Part shown: in pieces, positions 17,976 through 28,363 of the stretch | Layout of the letters: every line of letters begins with the position of its first letter | How positions within the stretch are numbered: position 1 is the first letter of the stretch | NCBI RefSeq assembly: GCF_947496995.1 | Contig: NZ_CANMFD010000001.1 | Location: 1,112,692-1,176,691, forward strand | From: an uncultured Roseibium sp. | GTDB lineage: Bacteria > Pseudomonadota > Alphaproteobacteria > Rhizobiales > Stappiaceae | Direction of reading: 5' to 3' | DNA: 64,000 nt | Position numbers and translations under genes: made by a program | The notes under the pieces: generated by a model | The model's database searches: none | Told to the model about the DNA's origin: nothing | What the model saw: the letters and a program-made list of their open reading frames with translations, nothing else

Positions 17976-19331
17976 TCAGCTCTGCTTGGGACCGACCATC
18001 ACGATGGTCGGTTGCTTTTCCGCCAGCAGACGTTTTGCGACGCGCTGGACGTCTTCCAGCGTGACTGCCTCGATTTCGCTGTTGCGGCGGTCGAAATAGT
18101 CGATGCCGAGATCTGCGTTCTGCAGGGCAACCAGCTGACGGGCGATCTTTCCTGAACTGTCGAAGCGCAACGGATAGGATCCGGTGATGAACTGTTTCGC
18201 GGAGTTGAGCTCTTCCTCGCTCGGACCTTCCGTGGCCATGCGCCGGAACTGTTCCAGCATGACATCGACGGTCTCGCCGGCGCGGTCGGCCTTGGTGGCC
18301 GCGGAGCCGATCAGGAGGCCCGCGTGACGGTAGGGCGAGAGCGACGTGCTGGCGCCGTAGGAAAGGCCGCGTTTTTCGCGCACTTCCTGATACATCCACG
18401 AGGTGAAGGTACCGGCACCGAGAATGTGGTTCATCACATAGGCGGCCTGATAGTCCGGATCGTCCCGCTTGATGCCCGGCAGTCCCAACAGGATCGTGGT
18501 CTGGGGAACCGGCAGTTCCTGGTAGACCTTCTTGCCGAACTCCGGCTCCAGATCGGGCACCGCGACGAGGTCGCCTGTTTCGGCAAGCGGTGCGAAAACC
18601 TCGTCGAGAATCGATTTCAGCCTCTGCGCGTCGATCGCGCCGACGACGCCGATGGTGAGCCCGTTTCGGGCCACAAGTCGTGCGTGCTGGGCGGCGAGGT
18701 CGGCAGGAGTGAGGCCGTTGATCGTCTCGTCCGTGCCGAGGGTCGGCCGGGCATAGGGGTGGCTGTCAAACATCGACACGGCGAGCGAGCGGCCGGCAAT
18801 CGAATCCGGGTCGCTTTCGTTGCGTCTGGCCTGGGCCGACAGCTGGGTCTGCATCCGCTCGACCGCAACGGCATCGAACCGCGGCTCGTTGACCGCCATC
18901 GCCAGCAACTGAGCGGCTTCATCGAGTGTCGGGGTGAGCGTCCGCAGACTGCCGTAGAACCTGTCCTTGCCGGTGCTGAAGCTGATGCTGACCGCCAGCT
19001 CTTCCATCCGCGCCTGGAATGCTTCGGAATCCAGATCTCCGGCGCCTTCATCCATGGTCGCGGCGAGCAGCCGTGTCAGGCCTTCCTTGCCTTCGGGGTC
19101 CTGGGCGGAGCCGCCTTCGAAGGAAAAGTTCAGCGCAATGATGGGCACCGTGTGGTCTTCCACCAGCCAGGCTTCAATTCCCTTTTCGCTGGTCACCTTC
19201 TGGATCTCGACGGCATTTGCAGGCTTGGTCAGTCCGAATGTGACGAACAGGGCCATGGCCAGCATGAAAAAGGCAAGGTTCGAAAAAAACAGGTTGGTAT
19301 CGGATTGCCGGAATTGGGTTGTCTTGGTCAT
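17976..19331 (-). CDS. M16-family peptidase-like protein, non-catalytic subunit
   Basis: A 451-aa insulinase-fold protein with an N-terminal signal/anchor (FFMLAMALFVTFGLTKPANA). The zinc motif HxxEH is missing: the matching helix reads EGLTRLLAATMDEGAGDLD. The C-terminal half keeps the substrate-binding R/Y element (REKRGLSYGASTSL). Such inactive halves pair with a catalytic M16 partner. The partner gene lies immediately upstream in the same operon, with only 3 nt between the genes. Likely periplasmic. The substrate is unknown; peptide turnover is the usual proposal. Confidence 0.88.
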   Translation of the reverse strand: MTKTTQFRQSDTNLFFSNLAFFMLAMALFVTFGLTKPANAVEIQKVTSEKGIEAWLVEDHTVPIIALNFSFEGGSAQDPEGKEGLTRLLAATMDEGAGDLDSEAFQARMEELAVSISFSTGKDRFYGSLRTLTPTLDEAAQLLAMAVNEPRFDAVAVERMQTQLSAQARRNESDPDSIAGRSLAVSMFDSHPYARPTLGTDETINGLTPADLAAQHARLVARNGLTIGVVGAIDAQRLKSILDEVFAPLAETGDLVAVPDLEPEFGKKVYQELPVPQTTILLGLPGIKRDDPDYQAAYVMNHILGAGTFTSWMYQEVREKRGLSYGASTSLSPYRHAGLLIGSAATKADRAGETVDVMLEQFRRMATEGPSEEELNSAKQFITGSYPLRFDSSGKIARQLVALQNADLGIDYFDRRNSEIEAVTLEDVQRVAKRLLAEKQPTIVMVGPKQS

Positions 19332-19334
19332 GGA

Positions 19335-20804
19335 TCAGGACTTGCCTTTGAGGGGAGTGGTTTCGGTCAGGGCGGCTGCCGGTTCTTCCGGCGCCATGCG
19401 CAGTTCTCCGACAACCGGCAGCGCCGTCAGGTGGGCGCGGGCGGCATCGAGCACATCCTGCGGCGTCACGGCCGTGACCTGCGACGGCCAGCTCTGAACG
19501 TCCTCGATTGTCTGGCCCGTCGCCAGCGCCCCGCCGAAGAGACGGGCGAGCCCCGACTGGCTGTCCTGTGCGTAGATCGCGCTCGCGATCATGCTGTTCT
19601 TGGCGCGTTCAACCTCTGCTTCGCTCACACCTGTTTCCAGAAGCTGCTGAATTTCGGCGGCAATGAGCTCTTCCAGTTCCTCCAGTGTGTGACCTGGGCG
19701 CGGAGTGGCGTAAACGCCGAACCGGCCGTCATCCAGTGCGCTGCTCTGGTAGTAGGCTCCGGCATTGATGGCCGCTTGCTGTTCAAGCACGAGGGACTTG
19801 TGCAAACGGCTCGAAGGCCCTTCTCCCAGAATATAGGCGAGCACATCGAGCGCTTCCGGCAGATGGCCGGCGCCCGTGTTGCGGCTCGGAACAACCCAGG
19901 CTTCCGAAATGGATTCCTGCCGCACCCGTGCATCGGAGACCGTGATGCGCCGCTCGCCGGAAAGAGGCGGTTCGGCGGGGCGTACACGCGCCCCGGGTTC
20001 CGCCCGCCTGGCAACCTTGCCGTAGGTGTCCTCGGCCAGCTTGCGCACCTCGTCGATATCGACATCGCCGGCTATGACCAGCACCGCATTGTTGGGCGTG
20101 TAGAAGCGGTCATAGAACGCGATCGCGGACTCCTTGTTCAGCGCTTCGATCTCGCTCTGCCAGCCGATGACCGGGGAACCGTAGGGGTGATTGACGAAGG
20201 TGATGGCGTTCAGCGCCTCACGCAGCCGCGAGCCGGGATCGCTGTCGACCCGCATGCGCCGCTCCTCGAGAACCACATCGCGCTCCGGAGACACGACCGC
20301 GTCGCTCAGCACGAGGTTCTCCATCCGGTCGGCTTCCAGTTCCATCATCAGTGGCAGGTGCTGTTTCGCGACTCGCTGGAAATAAGCCGTGTAATCGGTG
20401 CTGGTGAAGGCGTTTTCCTGGCCGCCCCGCTCGGAGACGATCTTTGAAAATTCACCGTTCGGATGTTTCGTCGTTCCCTTGAACATCAGATGTTCCAGGA
20501 AATGTGCGACGCCGGACTGGCCTTCCGGCTCATCGGCAGAACCGACCTTGTACCAGATCATGTGCGTCACCACCGGTGCCCGGCGGTCCGGAATGACAAC
20601 GACCTGAAGCCCGTTGTCCAGGGTGAAGCTCTCCAGATTGGGGGCAATCACCATCTCGCCGGCCGAAACGATCTCGGCGCGCACCGTATCCGCGGGCAGC
20701 AAGGACGCGGTCCCGAACACCAGCACCGGCAGCAACAGCAGACCGGCAGATTGTTTCAGCCGATAGCGCAGGGACGGGCGGTTCTTCTTGATGGGCAGGT
20801 TCAC
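19335..20804 (-). CDS. M16-family zinc peptidase, catalytic subunit
   Basis: A 489-aa insulinase-type protease. The inverted zinc motif HFLEH lies in GVAHFLEHLMFKGT, and the distal Glu follows in the conserved ENAFTSTDYTAYFQ/ELEADRMENL region. It has an N-terminal signal peptide (SAGLLLLPVLVFGTASLLPADTVRA), so it acts in the periplasm. The start is a GTG with GGGAG 6 nt upstream, 36 codons inside the track ORF. The N-terminus begins NLPIKKNRP. It is the first gene of a pair with the inactive subunit. Processing peptidase-like roles are known in the family; the target here is not predictable. Confidence 0.92.
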   Translation of the reverse strand: MNLPIKKNRPSLRYRLKQSAGLLLLPVLVFGTASLLPADTVRAEIVSAGEMVIAPNLESFTLDNGLQVVVIPDRRAPVVTHMIWYKVGSADEPEGQSGVAHFLEHLMFKGTTKHPNGEFSKIVSERGGQENAFTSTDYTAYFQRVAKQHLPLMMELEADRMENLVLSDAVVSPERDVVLEERRMRVDSDPGSRLREALNAITFVNHPYGSPVIGWQSEIEALNKESAIAFYDRFYTPNNAVLVIAGDVDIDEVRKLAEDTYGKVARRAEPGARVRPAEPPLSGERRITVSDARVRQESISEAWVVPSRNTGAGHLPEALDVLAYILGEGPSSRLHKSLVLEQQAAINAGAYYQSSALDDGRFGVYATPRPGHTLEELEELIAAEIQQLLETGVSEAEVERAKNSMIASAIYAQDSQSGLARLFGGALATGQTIEDVQSWPSQVTAVTPQDVLDAARAHLTALPVVGELRMAPEEPAAALTETTPLKGKS

Positions 20805-20910
20805 GTGCAACTCCCGTTTTGGGTCTTTATCTGAGTATTTTCTCGTCCGCGAAGTCGGTGGGTCCGAATTTCCTGTCTGCACAGGGACGCTTGTCCAAAG
20901 GGCCAAATGC

Positions 20911-20961
20911 AAAAAAACCTCCGGGCTCTCTCTTCCATATAGGAAGCGGCGCCCGAAGGTC
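20911..20961 (-). terminator. Terminator of the lipoprotein gene
   Basis: On the minus strand ACCTTCGGGC...GCCCGGAGGT followed by T7 forms a 10-bp stem with a second small hairpin (CTTCC/GGAAG) in its loop, about 33 nt after the lipoprotein stop codon. Confidence 0.85.
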
Positions 20962-20993
20962 TCATTACAATTTCGTCATGCAGGGCCGAAGCG

Positions 20994-21704
20994 TCAGTTG
21001 CAGTATTCGGTCTCGCCTTCCAGGCACCTCGGGTCAAGCGGTGTGGAATCGTAGATATCGCGATTGCCCGCACGCTTGCTCTTTTTCACCACTTCGGGCA
21101 TCGGAGCGTCCGGCGAAGGAGTGCTGTAGCCTGTCGGCGGTTCGGTCAGGAATTTGCGTGAAGCAAGGCCGTTCTGGTCAACCCCGGCCTGTTGCGCTTT
21201 CAGCTTCTGCAGGCGCTCCCACTCCGCACGCTGTTCGGCGCGGGTCAGCTTGCTGCCTTCCGTGATATCGCCGTCACGGCGGTCGGCTTCCACATCGCGC
21301 GGCTGGCCGGTCACGCCGGTGATCTTGAAACCGCGCATCTGCGCAGGCGTCAGGGGATCGCTGTTCATACTGCCCGACTTGCCCGAACTGGCAAAGACTT
21401 CCTGGATCTCGGTAAGCTGTGCGTTTTCACGCTGCTTCGGCCAGTTGGCGGAATTGACGCCGGCGACATTCGTCTCCGGTTCCGGAAGTGTGGCTGTCTC
21501 GGAAGGCATCGCCAACGGCGCGCGCGGCTTGTAGTCGATCGGCTTTTCATTCGGATCGACGGCGCCGAGACCCTTCATCACCGAATTGACGAGGGCAATA
21601 TCCGGTGCCTGGCTTGTTCCGTCCGCGGCCTGACAGGCGGCCAGTCCGGCGAGTATCGCCAGCACCGCAGATTTCTTCACCAAAGCAAAACTCGTCCGCA
21701 GCAC
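20994..21704 (-). CDS. Putative lipoprotein
   Basis: A 236-aa exported protein with a lipoprotein signal (SAVLAILAGLAACQA, lipobox LAAC). The mature part is hydrophilic and probably disordered, rich in Pro, Glu and Lys, with a helical stretch (LTRAEQRAEWERLQKLKAQQAG) and a C-terminal pair of cysteines (DPRCLEGETEYCN). I do not recognise a domain. It lies next to lspA, the enzyme that would process its signal, on the same strand with a 73-nt gap, so the two may be cotranscribed. Confidence 0.75.
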   Translation of the reverse strand: MLRTSFALVKKSAVLAILAGLAACQAADGTSQAPDIALVNSVMKGLGAVDPNEKPIDYKPRAPLAMPSETATLPEPETNVAGVNSANWPKQRENAQLTEIQEVFASSGKSGSMNSDPLTPAQMRGFKITGVTGQPRDVEADRRDGDITEGSKLTRAEQRAEWERLQKLKAQQAGVDQNGLASRKFLTEPPTGYSTPSPDAPMPEVVKKSKRAGNRDIYDSTPLDPRCLEGETEYCN

Positions 21705-21777
21705 GGCAGACTCCCCGATTTCTCGCTCACATACCGGCAGCGTTCTGCCCGCAATCCATTAATCCTGCCATAAACCG

Positions 21778-22314
21778 CTATTTTGCGGCTGAATTAGGAC
21801 CGTTCCGGAAACTGTCATACAGGAGACCGGCGACACCCGCAACGATCCACACATCGGCGAGGTTGAACACGTACCAGGAAAAGCTGCCGACGTGGAGATG
21901 CACGAAGTCGACGACCGCGCCGAAAGCCATTCGGTCAATGCCGTTGCCGAGGGCGCCGCCTATGATCAGCGCCAGGGCGAGGGCCACCAGTCTGGTCTGG
22001 CAGCGGGTGGACCAGATCCACAGCCCCACCGTGACAATTATGGTCAGCCCGGCGAGCAGCCAGCGACCCAGATCGCTGTGCTGCTGAAACAGGCCGTAGG
22101 AGATGCCCCTGTTCCAGACCAGTACGATGTCGAGGACAGGCAGAAGCCGTACCGGCCCGGATTCGGCGAGGCCAAACCCGTAGACAAGCCAGAGCTTCGT
22201 TGCCTGATCCAGAACGAGCCCGGTCAGCGCGACCAGCAGGACGAGCCGACTGAAACGGCCCCAGAGAAGGGGCCGCTTCGGCTGTTTTTCAGATGTCTCG
22301 TGAGAAACGTTCAT
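21778..22314 (-). CDS. lspA: Lipoprotein signal peptidase LspA
   Basis: A 178-aa inner-membrane aspartic peptidase (signal peptidase II) that cleaves lipoprotein signals after lipid modification. Four helices are visible. The catalytic blocks are [22 protein letters not shown] and VFNLADVWI, each holding one catalytic Asp. The longer track start lies inside ileS; the ATG at 22314, 23 nt after the ileS stop, is preferred. The ileS-lspA order is conserved in many proteobacteria. The helix-1 region [14 protein letters not shown] is typical. Confidence 0.97.
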   Translation of the reverse strand: MNVSHETSEKQPKRPLLWGRFSRLVLLVALTGLVLDQATKLWLVYGFGLAESGPVRLLPVLDIVLVWNRGISYGLFQQHSDLGRWLLAGLTIIVTVGLWIWSTRCQTRLVALALALIIGGALGNGIDRMAFGAVVDFVHLHVGSFSWYVFNLADVWIVAGVAGLLYDSFRNGPNSAAK

Positions 22315-22336
22315 GGTTGTCCGCTGGTTTGCCGCC

Positions 22337-25297
22337 TCATGCAGCGGCATGCGCCGCGTCCCACTCCCGCAGCGCTTCCGCATCGCGCAGGGTCACGTCC
22401 GGATAGTCCGGATCCGACCCGACTTCCGGCAGGATCTTCCAGGACCGGGCGCATTTACGCCCCTCTGCCAGAGCCGGAACGACGGCAACGTCCTTTGTGT
22501 CGTCCAATGTGAACGCGTCTTCGGGAGCAGGCTCGGCGGAAAGCGTCAACTGGCTGGTGATGGCGATATCCGCCATGTCCCTGCCTTCCAGAGCGGCCAT
22601 CAGCTCCGGATCGGTGACATGCACGACCGGGTGGGCTTCCAGCGACGAGCCGATGCGTTTTTCCCGGCGTTCGATTTCCAGCGCTCCGGTGATCACCCGG
22701 CGCACGGTCTTGATCTTTGCCCATTTGGCCGCAAGCGCATCGTCTCTCCACTCTCCCGGCACGACCGGGAACTGTTCCAGATGGACGCAGCTTTCTTCCC
22801 CGTACCGGGAGGTCCAGGTCTCATCCATGGTGAACGGCAGCATCGGCGCGAGCCAGGTGACCAGGCTGTCGAAAATCTTGCCGATGACGAAGAGCGATGC
22901 CTTCCTGCGCACGGAAGACGCCGGGTCACAGTAAAGCGCGTCCTTGCGGATATCGAAATAGAACGCCGACAGTTCAAGCGTCATGAAGCTGAAGAGCTGA
23001 TGGAAGATCTTCTTGTAGTCGAATTCCCGATAGGCTTCGCGGACCATCGCATCGAGCTCCACCAGCCGGTGCAGCATCAGCCGTTCCAGTTCGGGCATGT
23101 CGGCGTAGGCAACTTCTTCGCCGGACGCGTGGGCAAGCGAGCCGAGCATCCAGCGGAGCGTGTTGCGCAGCTTGCGATAGCTGTCGACATTGGTCTTGAT
23201 GATCTCCTGACCGAGGCGCTGGTCTTCCCAGTAATCGGTCGAGGCCACCCAAAGGCGCAGGATATCGGCGCCATATTGCTTGATGATGTCCTGCGGAAAC
23301 ACCTGGTTGCCGAGCGACTTGGACATCTTGCGTCCGTCTTCGGCCATGGTGAAGCCGTGGGTCAGCACCGCATCATAAGGCGCATGGCCTCTGGTGCCGC
23401 AGCTCTCCAGCAGCGACGAGTGGAACCAGCCGCGGTGCTGGTCGGAGCCTTCCAGGTAGAGCACGTAGTCTTTGCCGCCCTCGGGCTTGCGCCTGGGGGC
23501 AAGGTCTTCGCGCTGTTCCAGCACAAAGGCATGGGTCGAGCCGGAATCGAACCACACATCCAGGATGTCGGTGACCATGTCCCAGTCTGCGGCAGAATAG
23601 TCGTTACCGAGGAAACGCTCCTTCGCACCGTCTGCGAACCAGGCATCCGCGCCTTCGCTTGCGATCGCATCGTGAACACGGGCGTTCACGGCTTCGTCCT
23701 TCAGGATCTCGCCGTTTTCCTTGTGGATGAAGACGGTGATCGGCACGCCCCAGGCGCGCTGGCGCGACAGCACCCAGTCCGGACGGTTCTCGATCATCGA
23801 GCGCAGGCGTTTCTGGCCGCTGCCCGGAACGAAGCGCGTCTCGTCGATGGCCGTCAATGCGCGGGTCCGCAGCGTGTCGCCTTCACTGCTCAGCGCCTTG
23901 TCCATATGGACGAACCATTGCGGCGTGTTGCGGAAGATCACCGGTTTTTTCGAGCGCCATGAATGCGGATAGGAATGGCTGAGGCGGCCGAGGCCGATCA
24001 GGTTGCCGCTTTCCTTCAGCTTCTCGATCACTGCCTTGTTGGCCTTGCCCTTCTCACCCTTGTGGGTGATGACTTCAAAGCCCTCGAAACCCGGCGCGTC
24101 CTTCGTATAGAACCCGTCGTCGGCAACCGTGAACGGGATTGCCGTGTTGATGCCGCGCGCTTCCAGTTCGGCGCGGTTGTCCATCCAGATTTCAAAGTCA
24201 TCCGTGCCGTGGCCCGGCGCCGTGTGCACGAAGCCCGTACCGGCGTCGTCCGTGACGTGATCGCCGTTCAGCAGCGGAATGTCGAACTCGTAGCCGCCAA
24301 GATCCAGAGCTGCGAAAGGATGGGCGCAGGTCAGCGCCGCCAGCTCATCCGCGGAGACGCCGCGCAAGCGGTTGAAGTCGGTGATCCGCGCGTTCTTGAA
24401 GACATCGTCGGCAAGCGCGTCGGCCAGGATCAGCTTGTCGCCCTGCTGGACCCAGTTGTCGTCCGGCAGGCCTTCCTGCGTCACCTCGTAGAGGCTGTAG
24501 GCGATGCGCGAGGAATAGCTGATGGCCCGGTTGCCGGGGATGGTCCAGGGCGTGGTCGTCCAGATGACCACGGCGGCTTCCAGAAGTTCTTCAACGGCCG
24601 CGTCGTCGCTGCCGCCTGCTGTCACCACAGGGAACTTCACCCAGATCATGTCGGACTTGTAGTCCTGGTACTCGATCTCCGCTTCCGCGAGGGCGGTCTT
24701 TTCGACGACCGACCACATGACCGGCTTGGAGCCGCGATAAAGCTGGCCGGACATGGCGAACTTCATCAGTTCGCGCGCGATGACGGCCTCGCTCTCGAAG
24801 CGCATGGTCAGGTAGGGATTGTCCCAGTCGCCCTCGATGCCGAGCCGCTTGAACTCCTTGCGCTGGACATCGACCCAATGCTCGGCGAATTCACGGCATT
24901 CCTTGCGGAACTCGTTGATCGGCACCTCGTCCTTGTTCTTGCCCTTGGCGCGATATTGTTCCTCGATCTTCCATTCGATCGGCAGGCCATGGCAGTCCCA
25001 GCCCGGAACATAGTTGCTCTCGTAGCCCATCATCTGCATGGACCGCGTCACGATGTCCTTCAGCGTCTTGTTGAGGGCGTGGCCGATATGGATATTGCCG
25101 TTGGCGTAGGGGGGGCCGTCATGCAGGATGAACTTGTCGCGGCCCTTGCCCTGTTCGCGCAGCTTTTTGTAGATTTCCTGCTTTTCCCAGCGGGCCAGGA
25201 TTTCCGGCTCCTTCTTGGGAAGGCCCGCCCGCATGGGAAACTCGGTCTGCGGCAGGTTGAGCGTTTGTGAATAGTCGCGTTTGTCTGTTTCGGTCAT
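22337..25297 (-). CDS. ileS: Isoleucyl-tRNA synthetase
   Basis: A 986-aa class I synthetase charging tRNA-Ile. The signature HIGH motif is in [15 protein letters not shown] and the KMSKS motif in [17 protein letters not shown]. The editing domain (CP1) sits between them, with the [13 protein letters not shown] block. No clear C-terminal zinc-binding Cys cluster is visible, and the length is on the longer side of bacterial-type enzymes. The first Met of the ORF is TTG; the ATG two codons later is used here. It is followed closely by lspA. Confidence 0.98.
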   Translation of the reverse strand: MTETDKRDYSQTLNLPQTEFPMRAGLPKKEPEILARWEKQEIYKKLREQGKGRDKFILHDGPPYANGNIHIGHALNKTLKDIVTRSMQMMGYESNYVPGWDCHGLPIEWKIEEQYRAKGKNKDEVPINEFRKECREFAEHWVDVQRKEFKRLGIEGDWDNPYLTMRFESEAVIARELMKFAMSGQLYRGSKPVMWSVVEKTALAEAEIEYQDYKSDMIWVKFPVVTAGGSDDAAVEELLEAAVVIWTTTPWTIPGNRAISYSSRIAYSLYEVTQEGLPDDNWVQQGDKLILADALADDVFKNARITDFNRLRGVSADELAALTCAHPFAALDLGGYEFDIPLLNGDHVTDDAGTGFVHTAPGHGTDDFEIWMDNRAELEARGINTAIPFTVADDGFYTKDAPGFEGFEVITHKGEKGKANKAVIEKLKESGNLIGLGRLSHSYPHSWRSKKPVIFRNTPQWFVHMDKALSSEGDTLRTRALTAIDETRFVPGSGQKRLRSMIENRPDWVLSRQRAWGVPITVFIHKENGEILKDEAVNARVHDAIASEGADAWFADGAKERFLGNDYSAADWDMVTDILDVWFDSGSTHAFVLEQREDLAPRRKPEGGKDYVLYLEGSDQHRGWFHSSLLESCGTRGHAPYDAVLTHGFTMAEDGRKMSKSLGNQVFPQDIIKQYGADILRLWVASTDYWEDQRLGQEIIKTNVDSYRKLRNTLRWMLGSLAHASGEEVAYADMPELERLMLHRLVELDAMVREAYREFDYKKIFHQLFSFMTLELSAFYFDIRKDALYCDPASSVRRKASLFVIGKIFDSLVTWLAPMLPFTMDETWTSRYGEESCVHLEQFPVVPGEWRDDALAAKWAKIKTVRRVITGALEIERREKRIGSSLEAHPVVHVTDPELMAALEGRDMADIAITSQLTLSAEPAPEDAFTLDDTKDVAVVPALAEGRKCARSWKILPEVGSDPDYPDVTLRDAEALREWDAAHAAA

Positions 25298-25593
25298 CGT
25301 CAATTCGATCCGGTCGTCCGGGCGCAGTGCCCGTGAACTGTCTGCGGATAAGTGCCGGCCTGAACACAGGCGGCATCGTGAAACTGGAGGGTCCCGGTCC
25401 CTGGCGCCGCGCAGGCCGCGTCAGCCGAAGGCCGGGCAGGTAATTCGCGAGACCGCGGTCACCCTTGGTACGGTGACTATGAGAGCTTTTTTCTGCATGG
25501 CATGGGACATAGCAGCACTTCGTCCGCGAATAAAGATGTTAGCGGAGCGCAAAACGGCTTTGTCTGCCGGATCGGGACGGCTCCGGATCGCCT
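25298..25593. other. Intergenic region upstream of ileS
   Basis: About 296 nt between the EamA-type gene and ileS. No credible ORF was found. Nothing resembling a T-box or other known leader structure is evident by eye. Confidence 0.4.
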
Positions 25594-26520
25594 TCAGCCC
25601 GCTGCGGCGGATTTCACTTTCCGCTCCCTGTAGGTGATGTACAGCCCGCTGCCGACGATGAGGGCGATGCCCAGCCACGTCGGCCCGTCCGGAAAATCCG
25701 AAAACACCAGATAGCCGAACAGGGTTGCGCTGACGATCTCTATATATTGCAGCGGCGCCAGCAGGCTGGCGCTGCCGCGCTGGAATGCGGCAACGACCAG
25801 CCCGTGAGCCGCGAAGGAGATCAGCCCGATCAGGGCAAGAAAACCCGTCTGGCCGCCGGAGGGCATCACGAATGTCATGTCCTCAAATCCGGCGACGTTC
25901 GCGGCCAGCAGCGCGGCACCCAGCAGCAGCGAGCCGGACAGGCCGGCGCTGAACTGAATTGTCAGAAGACCGTCGGTGACCGGATAGAGCCGGTTCAACA
26001 GCAGATAGAAGGAAAACAGAAACGCCGTCGCGACCGGCAGCAGGCTGACGAGCCCGATTTCGGCGAGATTGGGCCGCAGGATGATGATGGCCCCGGCGAG
26101 GCCGACCAGGATGGCGGCGATCCGCCGGATGCCGACCTGTTCTTTCAGGATCAGGGCCGCAAGAATGGTCAGCACCATCGGTTCGACGAAGAAGATCGAG
26201 ATCGCGGTGGCAACGGACATGAATTTCACGGCGGTGAAAAAACACAGGGATGCCGCGGCCAGAAAAATGCCGCGCAGATAGTTGATGAGCGGATGATGTC
26301 CGCGAAGTCCCGTGACCCGCCCGGTCACGGCAGCCAGGACCAGACAGATCAGAAACTGGAAGAAAAACCGGCCGAAGGTCACTTCAAGCGGAGGCAGGTC
26401 CGCCGACAGGTACTTGGCGATGATGTCCATCACCGGAACGATCAGCATCGCCGAACTCATAAGTGCGATGGCCAGAAGCGGGTTCTGGTCCATGTGCACG
26501 GAGGAGGCGGGCCGCGTCAC
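25594..26520 (-). CDS. EamA/DMT-family transporter
   Basis: A 308-aa protein with about ten transmembrane helices in two EamA repeats, as in the drug/metabolite transporter family. The first repeat contains PPLEVTFGRFFFQFLICLVLAA and FFTAVKFMSVATAISIFFVEPMVLTILAALILKE; the second ends with FLALIGLISFAAHGLVVAAFQRGSASLLAPLQYIEIVSATLFGYLVFSDFP. Members export small metabolites across the inner membrane; the substrate cannot be told. Its start overlaps the ribF stop by 4 nt, so the two are translationally coupled. Confidence 0.9.
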   Translation of the reverse strand: MTRPASSVHMDQNPLLAIALMSSAMLIVPVMDIIAKYLSADLPPLEVTFGRFFFQFLICLVLAAVTGRVTGLRGHHPLINYLRGIFLAAASLCFFTAVKFMSVATAISIFFVEPMVLTILAALILKEQVGIRRIAAILVGLAGAIIILRPNLAEIGLVSLLPVATAFLFSFYLLLNRLYPVTDGLLTIQFSAGLSGSLLLGAALLAANVAGFEDMTFVMPSGGQTGFLALIGLISFAAHGLVVAAFQRGSASLLAPLQYIEIVSATLFGYLVFSDFPDGPTWLGIALIVGSGLYITYRERKVKSAAAG

Positions 26521-27515
26521 GCAGAAACGTCCAGCAGTCTGGTATCGATTTCGGATAGGGGCCGAAGCGAACCGAGGGCCGCACGGGCTTCAGCGCTGTC
26601 CTGATCCATCTGGACGATCAGCGCTTCGGCACTGTCGAACTTCTCCTCGCCGCGCAGGTAGGACACCAGATGAACCCGGAGCGTCTGACCATACAGATCG
26701 CCGGAAAAATCGAACAGGTGCACTTCGAACACCGCCGCGCCATTGTCGAAGGTCGGCCGGCGGCCGAAGCTGGCGACACCGTCATGCCAGCGCCCGCCGG
26801 CCTCGACCTTGACCGCGTAAATGCCGTGCTTGAGCGGGCAGTCTTCCGCAAGCACGAGATTGGCCGTCGGATAGCCGAGGTCCCGGCCGCGTTTGTCGCC
26901 CTGCCGAACCTGCGCCTCGAAAAACCAGCGATACCCCAGAAGACCGTTTGCCTGCGCCACGTCGCCATGTGCGAGACTGTCGCGGATGCGGGTGGATGAA
27001 ATGATTTCCGCTCCTTCGTCTTCTTCACGCTGGACGATGGTGACGCCGAACCCATGAGTCGCGCCGGCTGTACGCAGGAAATCGGGTGTGCCCTGCCGCG
27101 CGCGGCCGAAATGAAAATCATAGCCCGTGACCGCATGCGAGATGCCGAGCGTATCGATCAGGATGTCCTGAACAAAGGCATTCGCCTCGATCCCGGCAAA
27201 CTCCTTCGTGAAGGGCAGGATCAGGACGCCTTCCAGACCGCACACGCGCAGCATCTCTATCTTGAGATCGCGCGGTGTCAGGCGGAAAACCGGCTTCGAC
27301 GGATTGAAGACTGTCCGCGGATGCGGCTCGAAACTCATGGCATAGACCGGATGGTGCGTCCCGTGTCCAAGGCCGAGGGCTGCGTCGAGCACAGCCCGGT
27401 GGCCCCTGTGCACGCCATCGAAATTGCCGATCGCGACGATGCCGCCTTTCAGTTCCTCCGGAAAGCTGTCCAGATTGTCGACAACCAGAAATTTGGAGGA
27501 ATCATACTGGCTCAT
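26517..27515 (-). CDS. ribF: Bifunctional riboflavin kinase/FAD synthetase
   Basis: A 332-aa enzyme converting riboflavin to FMN and then FAD. The N-terminal nucleotidyltransferase has IGNFDGVHRGHRAVLD and the ISSTRIRDSLAHGDV block; the C-terminal flavokinase has RDLGYPTANLVL and YAVKVEAGGRWHDGVASFGRRPTFD. The ORF-track start adds 11 residues; MSQYDSS is the likelier start. It overlaps a transporter gene downstream. Whether that transporter carries a flavin-related compound is only a speculation from the coupling. Confidence 0.97.
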   Translation of the reverse strand: MSQYDSSKFLVVDNLDSFPEELKGGIVAIGNFDGVHRGHRAVLDAALGLGHGTHHPVYAMSFEPHPRTVFNPSKPVFRLTPRDLKIEMLRVCGLEGVLILPFTKEFAGIEANAFVQDILIDTLGISHAVTGYDFHFGRARQGTPDFLRTAGATHGFGVTIVQREEDEGAEIISSTRIRDSLAHGDVAQANGLLGYRWFFEAQVRQGDKRGRDLGYPTANLVLAEDCPLKHGIYAVKVEAGGRWHDGVASFGRRPTFDNGAAVFEVHLFDFSGDLYGQTLRVHLVSYLRGEEKFDSAEALIVQMDQDSAEARAALGSLRPLSEIDTRLLDVSA

Positions 27516-27659
27516 GCAGCAAACCTTCGCGCAACATGCCGGGCGCAAGCCGGGCGGGATCAGCAGGGCAAACGCGTTTGAGTGAGTGACACGCTCGCGC
27601 TGGCGTGGAACCTGCCGTCAAGAAAAGCAAAGGTCAAGGTCGGCCGTGCCGTCCCGGCT

Positions 27660-28112
27660 TCAGGAACCGGGTTGGTTCGGTTCCGCATCGCGGCTTGGAA
27701 CTTTCACGAGCGCTTCTCCCTCGAGCACCACCGTGTCGCCGACGCTGCATATGCACGAAAGCCTGGCCCGGTTCCCCCGCTCCGTCAGTTCCTCCACCGT
27801 GACGACGACCTTGACGTCGTCGCCGATTTTTACCGGGGCTTTGAAGTTCAGCGTCTGGGACAGGTAGATCGCACCCGGTCCGGGAAGGCGTGTGCCGAGC
27901 ACGGCCGAGATCAGGCTGGCGGTATAAAGCCCGTGCGCGATGCGAGTCTTGAAGGGTGTTCTGGCTGCAAAATGTTCCGAAAGGTGAATCGGGTTGCGGT
28001 CCCCCGATACTTCCGCGAAGCCCACGACATCAGAAGAACTGACATGTTTAACCAGTTCTTCGCTCATCCCGGTTTTCAGGTCTTCGAAACAGAGTTTTTG
28101 TAGTTCCAGCAT
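27660..28112 (-). CDS. MaoC-family (R)-specific enoyl-CoA hydratase
   Basis: A 150-aa single hotdog-domain protein of the MaoC/PhaJ type. The hydratase motif is present: VVGFAEVSGDRNPIHLSEHFAARTPFKTRIAHGL, with catalytic Asp and His in D-x4-H spacing. Such enzymes hydrate trans-2-enoyl-CoA to (R)-3-hydroxyacyl-CoA, linking beta-oxidation and polyhydroxyalkanoate synthesis. It stands alone on the minus strand, divergent from cheY. Normal length. Confidence 0.9.
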   Translation of the reverse strand: MLELQKLCFEDLKTGMSEELVKHVSSSDVVGFAEVSGDRNPIHLSEHFAARTPFKTRIAHGLYTASLISAVLGTRLPGPGAIYLSQTLNFKAPVKIGDDVKVVVTVEELTERGNRARLSCICSVGDTVVLEGEALVKVPSRDAEPNQPGS

Positions 28113-28363
28113 CGCGATTTCCGCCCTGATCAGTCATTTTCAAGCAATGCGAACGCTAGGCACCGCAAGGTTTTCTGGCAATTGTGCTTTGGGTGAAGAA
28201 AAAAGTGCTTGTTATTAACGGTCTTTTCAGGTGCTGCCGTTACATTGCGTTGAGTGTGGGGAGGTGAGGACACAAATGAATGTGTCTCTCTCCTTCAAAA
28301 GTCATAACGCGTTTACACCGGCCACGGCCAGGGTCCGCGCAAATTGACATTATGGAGTAGACA

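Noticed and set aside
18324-20447. 707-aa ORF antisense to the M16 pair
   Set aside because: Reads across two confident genes on the other strand; composition is that of an antisense shadow.
22313-23962. 549-aa ORF antisense to ileS
   Set aside because: Arg/His/Gly-rich translation with no family features, opposite a certain ileS. A GC-rich shadow ORF.
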